DNA from: Lentisphaerota bacterium
GTDB lineage: Bacteria > Verrucomicrobiota > Lentisphaeria > Victivallales > Victivallaceae
Reading direction: 5' to 3'
NCBI GenBank assembly: GCA_015061545.1
Contig: SUWJ01000010.1
Coordinates: forward strand, 1 to 64,000
Length of the DNA: 64,000 nt
Shown here: positions 35,055 to 45,721 of the stretch, in pieces
How the letters are laid out: the number at the start of each line of letters is the position of its first letter
How positions within the stretch are numbered: the stretch's first letter is position 1
The notes under the pieces: model-generated
The model's database searches: none
Seen by the model: only the letters and a program-made list of their open reading frames with translations
Told to the model about the DNA's origin: nothing
Program-made: the position numbers and the translations under genes

Positions 35055-35657
35055 TTACCGGGCGTAGTATTCGATGACGCTCATGATCTGGACGTTCACA
35101 GGGATTTCGTCCAAATTCGGTTCGCGCACCAGAGTCACCTTCAGCGCTTCCAGATCCACTTCCATATAGGGCGGGATAGTGGAGTTGCCTTTTTTGGCCA
35201 TTTCGGCAATCGCGGGGGATTTTTCAGCATTGATGCTGATTACCCAACCGGGCTTGACGATGGCGCTGGCACGGTCAAGACGCTTGCCGTTGACCAGAAT
35301 GTGACCATGGTTGATAATCTGCTTGGCGGCAAAAATCGTGGGGGCGAAACCTGCACGATAGACCAGCGCATCCAAACGCTGTTCCAGCGAACGGAACAAA
35401 CGTTCGTGAGTCTGACCCAAACCGGCCTTGGCTTTGGCGTAAGCGATCTGCAGCTGTTTTTCGCTGATCGCGTAGTGGTTGCGGAGCTTCTGTTTTTCCA
35501 TCAGCAATGCACCGTAGGTGGAGAGCTTGGCGCGGCGGCCTTTGCCGTGAGGACCGGCAGGATAAGGACGCTTGACGCTGGGACACTTGGGATCACCCCA
35601 CAGGCACTGACCGACGCGGCGGCAGAACTTGTGCTTGGCTTGACTTGCGGTAGACAT
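35055..35657 (-). CDS. rpsD: 30S ribosomal protein S4
   Basis: A 200-residue primary 16S rRNA-binding protein. The S4 RNA-binding domain is visible as LEQRLDALVYRAGFAPT, followed by INHGHILVNGKRLD, and the RRPYP-like element appears as KRPYPAGPHGKGRR. Three N-terminal cysteines (FCRRVGQCLWGDPKC) suggest a reduced or altered zinc site compared with the four-cysteine form. The start at 35657 has AAGGGA eight bases upstream and removes a 28-residue false extension. It stands alone rather than in the alpha operon, with a structured leader. Confidence 0.93.
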   Translation of the reverse strand: MSTASQAKHKFCRRVGQCLWGDPKCPSVKRPYPAGPHGKGRRAKLSTYGALLMEKQKLRNHYAISEKQLQIAYAKAKAGLGQTHERLFRSLEQRLDALVYRAGFAPTIFAAKQIINHGHILVNGKRLDRASAIVKPGWVISINAEKSPAIAEMAKKGNSTIPPYMEVDLEALKVTLVREPNLDEIPVNVQIMSVIEYYAR

Positions 35658-35764
35658 GAATCTATCCCTTTCTTTATGTTTTAAGAAGTTGGAAGCTCTG
35701 AACTGCGTCCGGATAAACTGCATCCGGAAAATCTCCCGCATTTCAGCAATATTCAGCTTCCGCC

Positions 35765-35810
35765 GCGCTCAGGTGTCAAGCCCATTAACTGTCTTATGGG
35801 GCCTGAACGC
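35765..35810 (-). promoter_or_regulatory. Hairpin in the rpsD leader, possible S4 autoregulation site
   Basis: On the minus strand GCGTTCAGG pairs with CCTGAGCGC (one G-U), with an inner GCCCCA/TGGGC stem, about 108 bases before the rpsD start. Standalone rpsD genes are often repressed by S4 binding to a leader fold; similarity to known S4 leaders was not established. The rest of the 362-base gap 35658-36019 is AT-rich, apart from the terminator near 35950. Confidence 0.4.
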
Positions 35811-35942
35811 AACTTCCAAGATATATACAATAGCATCAAAAGCAGTATATTGCAAGTTTTAATTGTAAAAACGGCTGCAAGTTTTCTGATTTTATGCCTT
35901 TGCTGCGGCAATATGGTACTTTTCTGTCATGGGTGTAAAAAA

Positions 35943-35964
35943 GCATCCATCTGCTGATGGATGC
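35943..35964 (-). terminator. Terminator after the SDR gene
   Basis: GCATCCAT/ATGGATGC with a six-base loop is followed on the minus strand by TTTTTT. It lies 56 bases past the SDR stop codon. Confidence 0.85.
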
Positions 35965-36019
35965 TATTCCCCGCTCTCGCGGTCCCCCCCCCTGGGAAAA
36001 GGATTAAAAAAGTATTATT

Positions 36020-37162
36020 TTACTTTTTTTCGGCCCAAACGCTGTCGGGCATAAAATCATTGATAAAGCTGCGCACGATCTTTTCCAGACCGACTTCGCC
36101 GAAATCCCAATTGACAAAATCACTGCCCAGAGCGTCGGTGATATTGCGCTGGTCGAAGGTGATATTGCTGGCAAAGTAGGGCAGCAGATCGCCCAGAAAT
36201 TTGCTCATCAGATTGCTTTCAGGCGCGGCATTTTCGACTTCGCTTTCCTTGCTTACGCTGATTTCCACGGCACCGATCTTCAGAATATTGCAGATGGCGC
36301 GCTGGATCTGATGCACCTGCACCGGGCTGTTGCCGGTAACGTGATAGGTGCGGTTGCAGACGGGTTTCTGGAACAGCGCAGTGATCGCCTGCTGCACATA
36401 GTCGATCGGAACAAAATAGACCCGTTCCGATGCCGCCGTGCGGAAATGCAGATCCATATCCACCCATTCCGCAGGATTCAAGCCCGCCTTCATGCAGCGG
36501 TTCTGCTTGAGTTTGGCAAGAAATTCAACAATGCGGTAGAATGCCAGCGGGCGGCGCACTCTGCCATCGCTCAAACGGCCGGTGATGATCGCGGGGCGGT
36601 AGACCGAGAAGGGGATCCCTGAGTTGCGCACCAGCATTTCACTTTCAAACTTGCTCTGTTCATAGGGGTTGTTGAACCCGCTGTTCAGCGCCTGTTCTTC
36701 CATTGCCCGACCCGAAATGCGGCCCGCGACGTAAGCGGTGCTGACCTGATGGAATTCTTTGACCTTGAGCAGCTGAGCCAGTTTGACCATATTGGTGGTA
36801 CCGCCGAAGTTGATCTTGTAGGTTTTGCCGGTGGGGTCCTTGCCCAGATTCACGTCAGCCGCGCAATGGAAAACCCGATCCACATCCTGCAATATATCAA
36901 GTTTGGCAAGTTCTTCCGGAACAATATCCACCACGTCGCCGTCAATAACTTCCACCGCCGCGATGACTTTATCCGCCATTTCGGGGCAGCTGTCGAATTC
37001 GCACTGTTCGCGCAGTACTTTGGCAACGCGATCTGCTGCCGAGCCACCGCCGTTGGAGCGGGCAATGCAGACGAAGCGCTCAGAGGGTTTGTCACGCAGC
37101 AGCGCAACTACAAATGCGCTTCCTACAAGGCCGGTTACACCGGTAAGCAATATCTTTCCCAT
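36020..37162 (-). CDS. Extended SDR, thioester-reductase/male-sterility-like
   Basis: A 380-residue NAD(P)-dependent protein with the glycine motif LLTGVTGLVGS (about 5-15). The catalytic Y-x3-K appears as NNPYEQSKFESE, and VFHCAADVNL and YRPAIITGR are typical of the NAD_binding_4 (fatty acyl-CoA/thioester reductase) branch. There is no adenylation or carrier domain, so the substrate is probably a free thioester or a sugar-like molecule. GAGA precedes the ATG. It forms its own transcript with a strong terminator; neighbours give no pathway. Confidence 0.7.
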   Translation of the reverse strand: MGKILLTGVTGLVGSAFVVALLRDKPSERFVCIARSNGGGSAADRVAKVLREQCEFDSCPEMADKVIAAVEVIDGDVVDIVPEELAKLDILQDVDRVFHCAADVNLGKDPTGKTYKINFGGTTNMVKLAQLLKVKEFHQVSTAYVAGRISGRAMEEQALNSGFNNPYEQSKFESEMLVRNSGIPFSVYRPAIITGRLSDGRVRRPLAFYRIVEFLAKLKQNRCMKAGLNPAEWVDMDLHFRTAASERVYFVPIDYVQQAITALFQKPVCNRTYHVTGNSPVQVHQIQRAICNILKIGAVEISVSKESEVENAAPESNLMSKFLGDLLPYFASNITFDQRNITDALGSDFVNWDFGEVGLEKIVRSFINDFMPDSVWAEKK

Positions 37163-37304
37163 GAATTCTCTTTCAAATTTATTTTTTTATTGTCAATATG
37201 TAAAATGCCCTTTAATATAGCACCGTTTGCATGAAAAGGCAAATTCAGCGGCAAAAAAATGCCGTACAGCGGCAGACTGCACGGCACCGATGGACGGTAA
37301 AAAC

Positions 37305-38066
37305 TTATTTTACAAAGTTTTTCACCAGGTAATCGAAGCTGTCTTTCAGCGAGCTGAACACATCTTTCTGGCATTGATCCTGTTCGACGATGAACCACTC
37401 GGTCGTTCCCGCTTCGGCAGCAGGAATAATGCCGTTCCAGTTCAGATTGCCGCTGCCGACCGGGACCATAATGGAAGTGCGCGGATAGACTACTCCGAAA
37501 TCTTTGAGATGGAATATCTGCATACGGTTGGTGTATTTTGCCGTGTATTCCACCGGATCGCAGCCCCCCATCTGCACCCAGTAGGTGTCGATTTCCGCCA
37601 GCAGCGTCGGAGCGTTGTTCATGATCGTATCCAGAATCGTTTCGCCGTTGATCTTGCGGAACTCGATATTGTGATTGTGGTAGCTCAAAGTCATACCCGC
37701 TTCGGCAAATTTCTGCGCCGACTTTTCCAGCGCCTGAGCAAAGTCGATCACACTTGCGTAGTCGATGACCGTGTATTCCGCAGGGCAGGGGTAAGCGGTA
37801 TGTTTGCAGTTATAGAGCGCCAGTTTTTCGATAATGACTTCGGGGGTGTTGAGTAAAACATCGCCGTTGTCGTGAGTGGCGCAGATGGTCAAACCGTTTT
37901 TATCGGCATACTTTTTGATCTCTTTGGGGTCCAGCGCCGTTCCTGAGATCTGGATTGCTTCGTAGCCGATTTCCCGCAATTTGGCAAAAGTGCGGTCGCA
38001 GCTTCCTGAAGTGTGCAGATATTCGCGCAGAGTATAGCATTGGGCGGCAATTTGACTCTTTTTCAT
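37305..38066 (-). CDS. Sugar phosphate isomerase/epimerase-like protein
   Basis: A 253-residue AP-endonuclease-2/xylose-isomerase-like TIM barrel. Candidate metal-binding residues are seen in TLSYHNHNIEF, TLLAEIDTYW and IFHLKDF, the last carrying the His of the HLKD motif seen in IolE- and IolI-like enzymes. A WFIVEQDQ segment adds the last Glu. It overlaps the Gfo/Idh oxidoreductase gene by ATGA; this pair usually handles inositol- or keto-sugar derivatives. The exact substrate is unknown. Confidence 0.78.
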   Translation of the reverse strand: MKKSQIAAQCYTLREYLHTSGSCDRTFAKLREIGYEAIQISGTALDPKEIKKYADKNGLTICATHDNGDVLLNTPEVIIEKLALYNCKHTAYPCPAEYTVIDYASVIDFAQALEKSAQKFAEAGMTLSYHNHNIEFRKINGETILDTIMNNAPTLLAEIDTYWVQMGGCDPVEYTAKYTNRMQIFHLKDFGVVYPRTSIMVPVGSGNLNWNGIIPAAEAGTTEWFIVEQDQCQKDVFSSLKDSFDYLVKNFVK

Positions 38067-39130
38067 TTGGCAAGTTCCTTATTATAAAATGGAGATTGTG
38101 ATTTTACTATGTCGCTGATTTCCACCACCGCCAGCGCTTCGGACAATTTTACCGGGAAGGGTACGTTATCCAGTACGCTGTCGGCAATGGCGGAGTAAAA
38201 TTTAGGTATATCCATGCCGTTGGCGGGGCGGGTCATGATCGTTTTGCGTATCCATGGCAGCGAACGGGTGTCGGCAAAAATAAATCCGTTGGGCCGCCCC
38301 GTGTTGACAGGATAGGGTTTGAGTTCATAATCGGGGTCGATGTAACGCAGTTTTATATCCTGTTCATCGGGCGTGCAGAACAGTGCGCCGCGGTCGCCGT
38401 AAACTTCGTAAGTATTGCTGGGCATGGCATCGCCGCCGAAGATCTCCACATCCACCGTCAGACCGTGTTTGCCCTTGAGGATCACCTTTACGCAATCTTC
38501 GGCATCGCCCTGAGCTGCAATCAGTTTGAGTTCGCTCCAAACCGATTCCACCTCGTAATTCAGAAATTGCAGCGCGTGGTCAAGGATATGCGGCCCCCAG
38601 TTGTTGAGCTGACCGCCCTGATTGGCGAGCAGCGTCTGCCAGTCGTCGCGGCGGGAAAACTGGTTACGGCAGAGCTTGATGGTGTGCAGTTTGCCGAGGA
38701 TTCCGGTGGCAATGATCTCTTTGACGTGATTGAAGGCAGCTTCAAAGCGGCGGTTGTGGCGGGGAAAGAGTTTTCCCGGATACTTTTTATCCAGTTCCAC
38801 CAGTTCTTCGGCATCGGCGCGGCTGTTGGCAATGGGTTTTTCGATAATTGTGTAAAAACCTGCTTCCAGCGCTTGACGGGCGTGCTTGATATGATCCGCC
38901 GAATAGGTGGCAACTGCCACTACATCCATATTTTTATCGGCAAGGAATTTGTTGGGATCTGTATAGTACGGCACATTGAGCTTTTTGCCGTATTCTTCGG
39001 CCTGCACGGCATCAATATCGCACAATGCGGCAACTTCCACGCGGTCGCTGTTGACTTTTATCTCTTCCATGTGGTTGCCGATGGCGGCGCGCCCTACACC
39101 CCAGAGACCCACCTTGACTTTTCTGTTCAT
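38063..39130 (-). CDS. Gfo/Idh/MocA-family oxidoreductase
   Basis: A 355-residue NAD(P)-dependent sugar or inositol dehydrogenase. The N-terminal Rossmann domain starts VGLWGVGRAA, and EKPIAN near residue 98 is the conserved EKP motif holding the catalytic lysine. A C-terminal Gfo/Idh domain with GGQLNNWGPHILDHALQ carries the usual His. It is first in a two-gene operon and diverges from an AraC regulator 142 bases away, suggesting a sugar-induced catabolic unit. Confidence 0.88.
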   Translation of the reverse strand: MNRKVKVGLWGVGRAAIGNHMEEIKVNSDRVEVAALCDIDAVQAEEYGKKLNVPYYTDPNKFLADKNMDVVAVATYSADHIKHARQALEAGFYTIIEKPIANSRADAEELVELDKKYPGKLFPRHNRRFEAAFNHVKEIIATGILGKLHTIKLCRNQFSRRDDWQTLLANQGGQLNNWGPHILDHALQFLNYEVESVWSELKLIAAQGDAEDCVKVILKGKHGLTVDVEIFGGDAMPSNTYEVYGDRGALFCTPDEQDIKLRYIDPDYELKPYPVNTGRPNGFIFADTRSLPWIRKTIMTRPANGMDIPKFYSAIADSVLDNVPFPVKLSEALAVVEISDIVKSQSPFYNKELAK

Positions 39131-39272
39131 TTCTCAACCTTTCCCGGAGTAAATAAGCTACTCCGAATAAAAATGGATTTTTTGCAGCGAAATTATTTGA
39201 CAATATTTCACATGCCTTTATCTTAATATACGTCAAAACTGATTTTATACAATAGATTTTTTACTCTAAAAC

Positions 39273-40097
39273 ATGGATTTTATGAGCATTGATTATTTTT
39301 CTGATCTGGAATTTGTCTGCCACGGGCAAATGAGTTACTTTAATGGTGTTGTAGAACGTAATGATTTTGATTACTGGGGATTGCAGTTTTCGCGCCGCGG
39401 CAGTCTCTTTCTGCAAATAGACCGCAACCATGCCGAAACCACCGGCAATGCCGCAGTTTTTTTAACTTTTCCCGGGGCATCATTCCGCTACGGAGCAGCT
39501 GATTTATCAAACGGCATCGAAGATAAGCTCTATATTTGCTTCAAAGGCGCGCGGGTCGAACGCTATCTGCAAGGAGAACTGTTGCAGGAACGCCGGAGCG
39601 GAGCTTTAATCCAGCTGGGCGAACCGGAGAGCTTTATGCGGAAGATGCGCACTATCCGCGCGCTGTTGATGCTGCCTTTTTCGCCGGAAAATCATGCCCG
39701 TGCGGTGTTGGAACTGGAACATTTGCTGGTGATTATGAAGTATTCACATCGGGCTGATTCGCCGCGTTCGGACTGGCGATTTGAAGAGTTTTCGGCCCTG
39801 ACGGAGAAAATTGTCGCTTCTCCGGAATTGGCGTGGGATTTTGAAAAAGAAGCGCGTAAACTTTCAGTCAGTTATCCGCATTTCCGGCGGTTGTTTGAAA
39901 AATTCTTTCAGGTTCCGCCCGGCAAATATCTGCTTTCCGCCCGCATCGAAAAAGCGGCGGCGCTGTTGAGCGGTACCAATTTGAGCATCCGGGAAATTGC
40001 GCATGAGTGCGGTTTTGAAGATGAATTTTATTTTTCGCGCATCTTCAAAAAATACCGGATCGTATCACCGCTACAATACCGCGAAAATTTCCGTTGA
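39273..40097 (+). CDS. AraC-family transcriptional regulator
   Basis: A 274-residue regulator. The N-terminal 150 residues look like a cupin ligand-binding domain (FSRRGSLFLQI, FLTFPGASFRYG). The C-terminal 100 residues hold the paired helix-turn-helix: LSVSYPHFRRLFEKFFQVPPG, then IREIAHECGFEDEFYFSRIF, ending SPLQYREN as AraC proteins do. It is divergent from the sugar dehydrogenase/isomerase operon and most likely controls it in response to the sugar. No clear Shine-Dalgarno; the in-frame ATG at 39282 is an alternative start. Confidence 0.87.
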   Translation: MDFMSIDYFSDLEFVCHGQMSYFNGVVERNDFDYWGLQFSRRGSLFLQIDRNHAETTGNAAVFLTFPGASFRYGAADLSNGIEDKLYICFKGARVERYLQGELLQERRSGALIQLGEPESFMRKMRTIRALLMLPFSPENHARAVLELEHLLVIMKYSHRADSPRSDWRFEEFSALTEKIVASPELAWDFEKEARKLSVSYPHFRRLFEKFFQVPPGKYLLSARIEKAAALLSGTNLSIREIAHECGFEDEFYFSRIFKKYRIVSPLQYRENFR

Positions 40098-40123
40098 AAG
40101 AAATTTCTGCCGTTTAAAAACAA

Positions 40124-40162
40124 GTTGGAACTGTTTTTACGTTGCATAAAAACAGTTCCAAC
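40124..40162. terminator. Bidirectional terminator
   Basis: A perfect 16-bp stem, GTTGGAACTGTTTTTA with TAAAAACAGTTCCAAC, separates the convergent AraC and secDF genes. Confidence 0.8.
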
Positions 40163-40188
40163 ACAAGTATCAAAACTTGCAGGAGAAA

Positions 40189-42753
40189 TTATTCTCCGAC
40201 CACTTTGGATTCGTCAAAGTTGACGTCCGTTTCGCGGATACCCACCACCTTACGGTGCCACAGCGACACGATCGGGCTGGCGATGAAGACCGAAGAATAG
40301 GTCCCTACGATCACCCCGATAAACATCAGCAGCACAAAGTCTTTGATCGCCGATCCACCGAAGATCAGCAGCATCAATACCGCCAGCAGCGTGGTGATAC
40401 TGGTCAGCAGCGTGCGGTTGAGGGTGCGGTTGATGCTGTAGTTGATGATCTGCGCATAACTCATGCCGTTTTTGGCACGCAGGTCTTCGCGGATACGGTC
40501 AAAGATAACAATAGTATCATTAATGGAGTAACCGAGGATCGTCAATACCGCAGCGATCACCGAAAGCGTGATCTGGTTGCCCAGCAGCAGGTAGATCCCC
40601 AGCGCCACGATAATGTCGTGCAGCAGGGCGATGATCCCCGCCATGGCGTAAGCAAATTCGTAGCGCAGCGAAATGTACACGATCATACCCATAATGCTTA
40701 TCACCAGCGCAATGATCGCCGACTTGCTGAACTCCGCCCCGATCAGACCGCCGACCAGATTGTCCTGATCCAGCGACAACTTCAGCTGCGGATAGTTCTT
40801 GTTCAGCACCTTCTGCATACGGTCAGCCGGAGTACCTTCATCGGTGATGGTGGTTTCCTTGACCATGATTTCCAGTTTGTTGCCGTTGGCTGCGCTGCTC
40901 TTGTAGGTGATACGGGCATTGGCAAAACCGTTTTGGTTCAGCGTATTGGTCAACTGCTGGGCAGGGACTGCATCGCTGTAATCATAGACCGCTACCGTAC
41001 CGCCGGAGAGATCCACCCCCAGCATGGCTTTGTTCTGGAATATCATCAACCCTAAACTGCCGATAATAAGCACTGCGGAGAGGACAAATGCGATCTTGTA
41101 CTTGCCGAGGAAGTTAAATTGCGGCTTCTTGAACAGCAGCAGCATCGGCAGCTTTTTCAAGCCGCAGCGCAGCATATAATCGAAGATCAAACGGTTGAGG
41201 AACAGTGCAGTGAACAAGCTCGTAAGAATACCGATGCTCAGCGTGACGGCAAAACCTTTGATCGCCCCTGTACCGATCCAGTAAAGGATCATCCCCACAA
41301 ACAGCGTGGTCAAGTTGGCGTCCAGCACCGCGCTCAAGGCTTTGCTGTAACCGGCATCGACTGCTGTTGCCAGCGTCTTGCCTTCGTTAAGTTCTTCGCG
41401 GATACGTTCAAAAATCAGCACGTTGGCGTCAACTGCCATACCGATCGTAAGCACGATACCGGCGATCCCGGGCAGCGTCAGCGTGGCATCAAACGCCGCC
41501 AGCGCACCCAGCACCAGCACCATGTTTACCGCCAGCGCAACCACCGCAGTCAAACCTGCGATCAGATAGTAGCCCACCATAAAGATAACTACTGCGATCA
41601 TGCCGTAGATACCCGCGCGGATACCGCTTTTGATGTTGTCAGCCCCCAGCGTCGGGTCAACGTCGTAAACCGACTGGACCTCGATGATGAAGGGGAAACT
41701 GCCGCTGACCAGCGCATTGGCAATGTTGGTGACTTCTTCGTCGGAGAACTGCCCGGTGATTTCACCCGAACCGGACAGGATTTCGCTCTGGATCGTCGGC
41801 GCGGTGTAGAGTTTGCCGTCCAGCACCACCGCCAGATTGCGGTATTTGTAACGGGTGGTGATTTCGCCGAACTTGCGGGCGCCTTCGGTGTTGAAGCGGA
41901 AGGTGATCTTGCGGTTGTTGTATTCATCCCGCACGGGACGGGCATCGACAATGCTGCGGCCATCCATTTCGGGGATTTTTTTCACAAAGTAGTACTGCAC
42001 GTTGGCTTGTTTGCCTTTGCGGAACTCTTCGATGGTCATAAGCTCGTAACCGGCGGGAGCTTTGAAGTTCTTGATGTTCCCTGAAGCCAGCATCTGCGAC
42101 ACCAGATTGCTGTTGTTTTCGTGAACCAGACGGAAATGCAGCTTGGCGCTCATGCTCAGGAGGTTCTGCAATTTTGCCTTTTCGCTTTTACTGGTGATCG
42201 GCGCTTTCAGCGAAATGAAATCGGAACCCGCAGGTGCGATTTCGGTTTCGTAGATATGTTCTTTTTCCAGACGTTTACGCAGCACTTCAATCGCCAGATC
42301 GCGGTAGCGGTTGAACTCTTCGGTGCTGAGTTCCCCGGAGTCTTCGGCGCGGAGGCTCTTGTCTTCCACCAGCTTGAGCATGAATTCCACCCCGCCTGCC
42401 AGGTCGATACCGCGGCGGATCGAGGCGCTGGTGAGTTTGCGCAGCGAACTTATGGCGTCTGCATTGTGGTCGGCGGGCGGGATCTTGGTTATATCCGACA
42501 GCAGCACGCCGTTTTTATTCGCCGCCTGCAGCAGCGCGTTGGTATCAAAAAGATCCGGCGAAGCCTTCTGCAACTGCTGGGCTTCATCCACCAGTTTTTT
42601 GCCCTGTACATCATCCGGATTTTTCAATACCGAAAGAAAAGTTTTGTAAAAATCCCGTTCCTGAAGCGGGTAGGTCGACCAGGCGAAAACTCCGATCACA
42701 ATAATTGCGATCACAGTCCGCAGGATCACCGGGCGCTTGTCATTGATTGCCAT
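40189..42753 (-). CDS. secDF: SecD-SecF fusion protein-export subunit
   Basis: An 854-residue fusion of SecD and SecF, membrane proteins that use the proton gradient to pull secreted proteins through SecYEG. The SecD half (to about 540) has one N-terminal helix, a periplasmic part with RRGIDLAGGVEFMLKLVED, and a five-helix bundle with LPGIAGIVLTIGMAVDANV. The SecF half (about 560-854) repeats the layout with VDLSGGTVAVYDYSD and LTILGYSINDTIVIFDRIRE. The fusion form occurs in several phyla. It follows yajC, its usual partner, with a hairpin between. Confidence 0.94.
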   Translation of the reverse strand: MAINDKRPVILRTVIAIIVIGVFAWSTYPLQERDFYKTFLSVLKNPDDVQGKKLVDEAQQLQKASPDLFDTNALLQAANKNGVLLSDITKIPPADHNADAISSLRKLTSASIRRGIDLAGGVEFMLKLVEDKSLRAEDSGELSTEEFNRYRDLAIEVLRKRLEKEHIYETEIAPAGSDFISLKAPITSKSEKAKLQNLLSMSAKLHFRLVHENNSNLVSQMLASGNIKNFKAPAGYELMTIEEFRKGKQANVQYYFVKKIPEMDGRSIVDARPVRDEYNNRKITFRFNTEGARKFGEITTRYKYRNLAVVLDGKLYTAPTIQSEILSGSGEITGQFSDEEVTNIANALVSGSFPFIIEVQSVYDVDPTLGADNIKSGIRAGIYGMIAVVIFMVGYYLIAGLTAVVALAVNMVLVLGALAAFDATLTLPGIAGIVLTIGMAVDANVLIFERIREELNEGKTLATAVDAGYSKALSAVLDANLTTLFVGMILYWIGTGAIKGFAVTLSIGILTSLFTALFLNRLIFDYMLRCGLKKLPMLLLFKKPQFNFLGKYKIAFVLSAVLIIGSLGLMIFQNKAMLGVDLSGGTVAVYDYSDAVPAQQLTNTLNQNGFANARITYKSSAANGNKLEIMVKETTITDEGTPADRMQKVLNKNYPQLKLSLDQDNLVGGLIGAEFSKSAIIALVISIMGMIVYISLRYEFAYAMAGIIALLHDIIVALGIYLLLGNQITLSVIAAVLTILGYSINDTIVIFDRIREDLRAKNGMSYAQIINYSINRTLNRTLLTSITTLLAVLMLLIFGGSAIKDFVLLMFIGVIVGTYSSVFIASPIVSLWHRKVVGIRETDVNFDESKVVGE

Positions 42754-42783
42754 AGTAAATTTTCTTCCTTATTAAATACGATA

Positions 42784-42816
42784 AAAGCCGAGCTCACGCA
42801 AAAGAGCTTCGGCCTT
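42784..42816 (-). terminator. Hairpin between yajC and secDF
   Basis: On the minus strand AAGGCCGAAGCTC pairs imperfectly with GAGCTCGGCTTTT. It may partly terminate transcription after yajC or protect the yajC message. Confidence 0.5.
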
Positions 42817-42827
42817 ATTGATAAATT

Positions 42828-43172
42828 TTACTTTTTCGGTTCTTCGGCGGCGTTGTCGAGAACCTGTGCAACGGCGCTCTTGAGAATTTCCACCGCAGGC
42901 ATTTTGTCTGCCAATTCGATCATCAGCGTATCCTGCCCTACTTCTGCCACCTTGCCGGTAAAACCGCCGATGGTACGGACTTTGGTGCCTTTAACGATGG
43001 AGTCAAACATCTTCTGCTGTTTTTCCCGCTGCTTTTTCTGGCTGCGGCTGGATATGAAGGTCATGACCACAACCACGACCAGCAGCGGCACCATAAAGGT
43101 CCACATACTGTTGTTGGCGGCGGGGGCCGCCGCAGCTTCACCTGCGGCGATCAGAAGCGAATCCATAATCAT
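42828..43172 (-). CDS. yajC: Preprotein translocase subunit YajC
   Basis: A 114-residue inner-membrane protein of the SecDF-YajC complex. It has one helix (about 23-40, MWTFMVPLLVVVVVMTFI), a basic SRSQKKQREKQQKMFDSI linker and the conserved KGTKVRTIGGFTGKV beta domain. AAGGAG eight bases ahead fixes the first of two close ATGs as the start. Placed directly upstream of secDF, as in most bacteria. Confidence 0.93.
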   Translation of the reverse strand: MIMDSLLIAAGEAAAAPAANNSMWTFMVPLLVVVVVMTFISSRSQKKQREKQQKMFDSIVKGTKVRTIGGFTGKVAEVGQDTLMIELADKMPAVEILKSAVAQVLDNAAEEPKK

Positions 43173-43353
43173 TTTTTTTCTCCTTGATTTATTTTAATTT
43201 TTTAATGAAATAAACACTTGATAACAAAATAACACTATACACCTGAAAAGTTATTTTCGCAAATATTCCAACTGTATTTATTTGACAATTTTTCTGTTTT
43301 CTGGCTGGTTACAGCGGTATCGGGCAGGGGATTACCCGACTGATAAAACCAGT

Positions 43354-44082
43354 TTATTCCGAAAAAAGGATCCCCAGTTTGCGGCGCTGCAGCAGCATAG
43401 CGGCGGCAGTATCAAAAAATCCGCTGTCCAGTTCCCAGACTTCTGCCAATTCCCGCAAAGCGGATGCTTCGGAGCTGCTCCAGACATCGTCGCTCATACG
43501 CATTTCGATCAGATTCAACAGTACAGATTGCTTTTGTTCTTCCGTAAACGCATTGTGGCAATTGGCGATCAAATCGGGCAGTTCGTAATTGGCTCCATAC
43601 TTTTTGCCCGCCTGATAAAGCTGTTTGCCCAGTAAGTCGCAAGTGTAATCGGCGCAAGCAGCGTCGGAGAGTCGGCTGAGCAATGCAGCCATCAGCAATG
43701 CCGGTTCCGAAAACATCGACCGCGGTTCAGCATGAGCGGCGGTTATGGCATTGAGAATAATTTCGCAATCTTCTTTTTCCGACGGGGTGAAACTGCAGCT
43801 GTAACTGGTGCCGCTGCAATCCATATCAATCGCCAGATTATATTTCTCTTCGCGGTAATTGTCGAAAGTCCAACTGGCAGTTTCGCCATAACAGCCTTCG
43901 TAATCGCGCAATCCCAAGCGGCGGTAGAGCAGGACAATGCCTTCTTCGTAAAGCAGCAAATAGCCTTCGCCCCGTTCGCCATTGACCGCGCCTGAGAGGC
44001 GGACTCCGGCTTTAAGTGTTCCGCTGCCGCCCAGTGACGCGGCTTCGCGCAGAATCGAACTGAGTACATATTTTACATCCAT
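43354..44082 (-). CDS. Unknown protein with a TerB-like C-terminal helical domain
   Basis: Not recognised overall. The 242-residue protein has no signal peptide or membrane helix. Its first 125 residues are beta-rich (VNGERGEGYLLLYEEGIVLLYRR), reminiscent of a PH-like or similar small sandwich. The remainder is helical and resembles the TerB fold: FTEEQKQSVLLNLIEMRMSD followed by LRELAEVWELD. TerB-like domains often appear in envelope-stress and chaperone-associated proteins. It lies 42 bases after argH on the same strand and may be co-transcribed. Function unknown. Confidence 0.55.
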   Translation of the reverse strand: MDVKYVLSSILREAASLGGSGTLKAGVRLSGAVNGERGEGYLLLYEEGIVLLYRRLGLRDYEGCYGETASWTFDNYREEKYNLAIDMDCSGTSYSCSFTPSEKEDCEIILNAITAAHAEPRSMFSEPALLMAALLSRLSDAACADYTCDLLGKQLYQAGKKYGANYELPDLIANCHNAFTEEQKQSVLLNLIEMRMSDDVWSSSEASALRELAEVWELDSGFFDTAAAMLLQRRKLGILFSE

Positions 44083-44124
44083 AATTCTCCTCCATGAAGT
44101 TCCGTGCCGCCTGAGCGGGTACGA

Positions 44125-45498
<1,374 letters not shown>

Positions 45499-45650
45499 AA
45501 TATCCTGTCTTTCTGCTTTGATTTGTTTTTTTATAATTGGCTCTGTTCCCGATTAGATAAATGCACTTCAAGTTTTGAAAAAATCTGATCCGGCACTTTT
45601 ACCGTTCAGCAGCCGCTATTGGGGACAGAACTTTACTATTACACACAAAA

Positions 45651-45671
45651 GCGCGGCTGGAAAGGCCGCGC
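45651..45671 (-). terminator. Terminator after the TRKTVK-repeat gene
   Basis: GCGCGGC/GCCGCGC with a seven-base loop, then TTTTGTGTG on the minus strand. A second hairpin (TTCTGCTGCA/TGCAACAGAA, 45682-45708) lies between it and the stop codon. The rest of the 223-base gap to argH is featureless. Confidence 0.7.
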
Positions 45672-45721
45672 CGTACAATACTTCTGTTGCATTTTATTGC
45701 AGCAGAATGTACTGAAAAATC

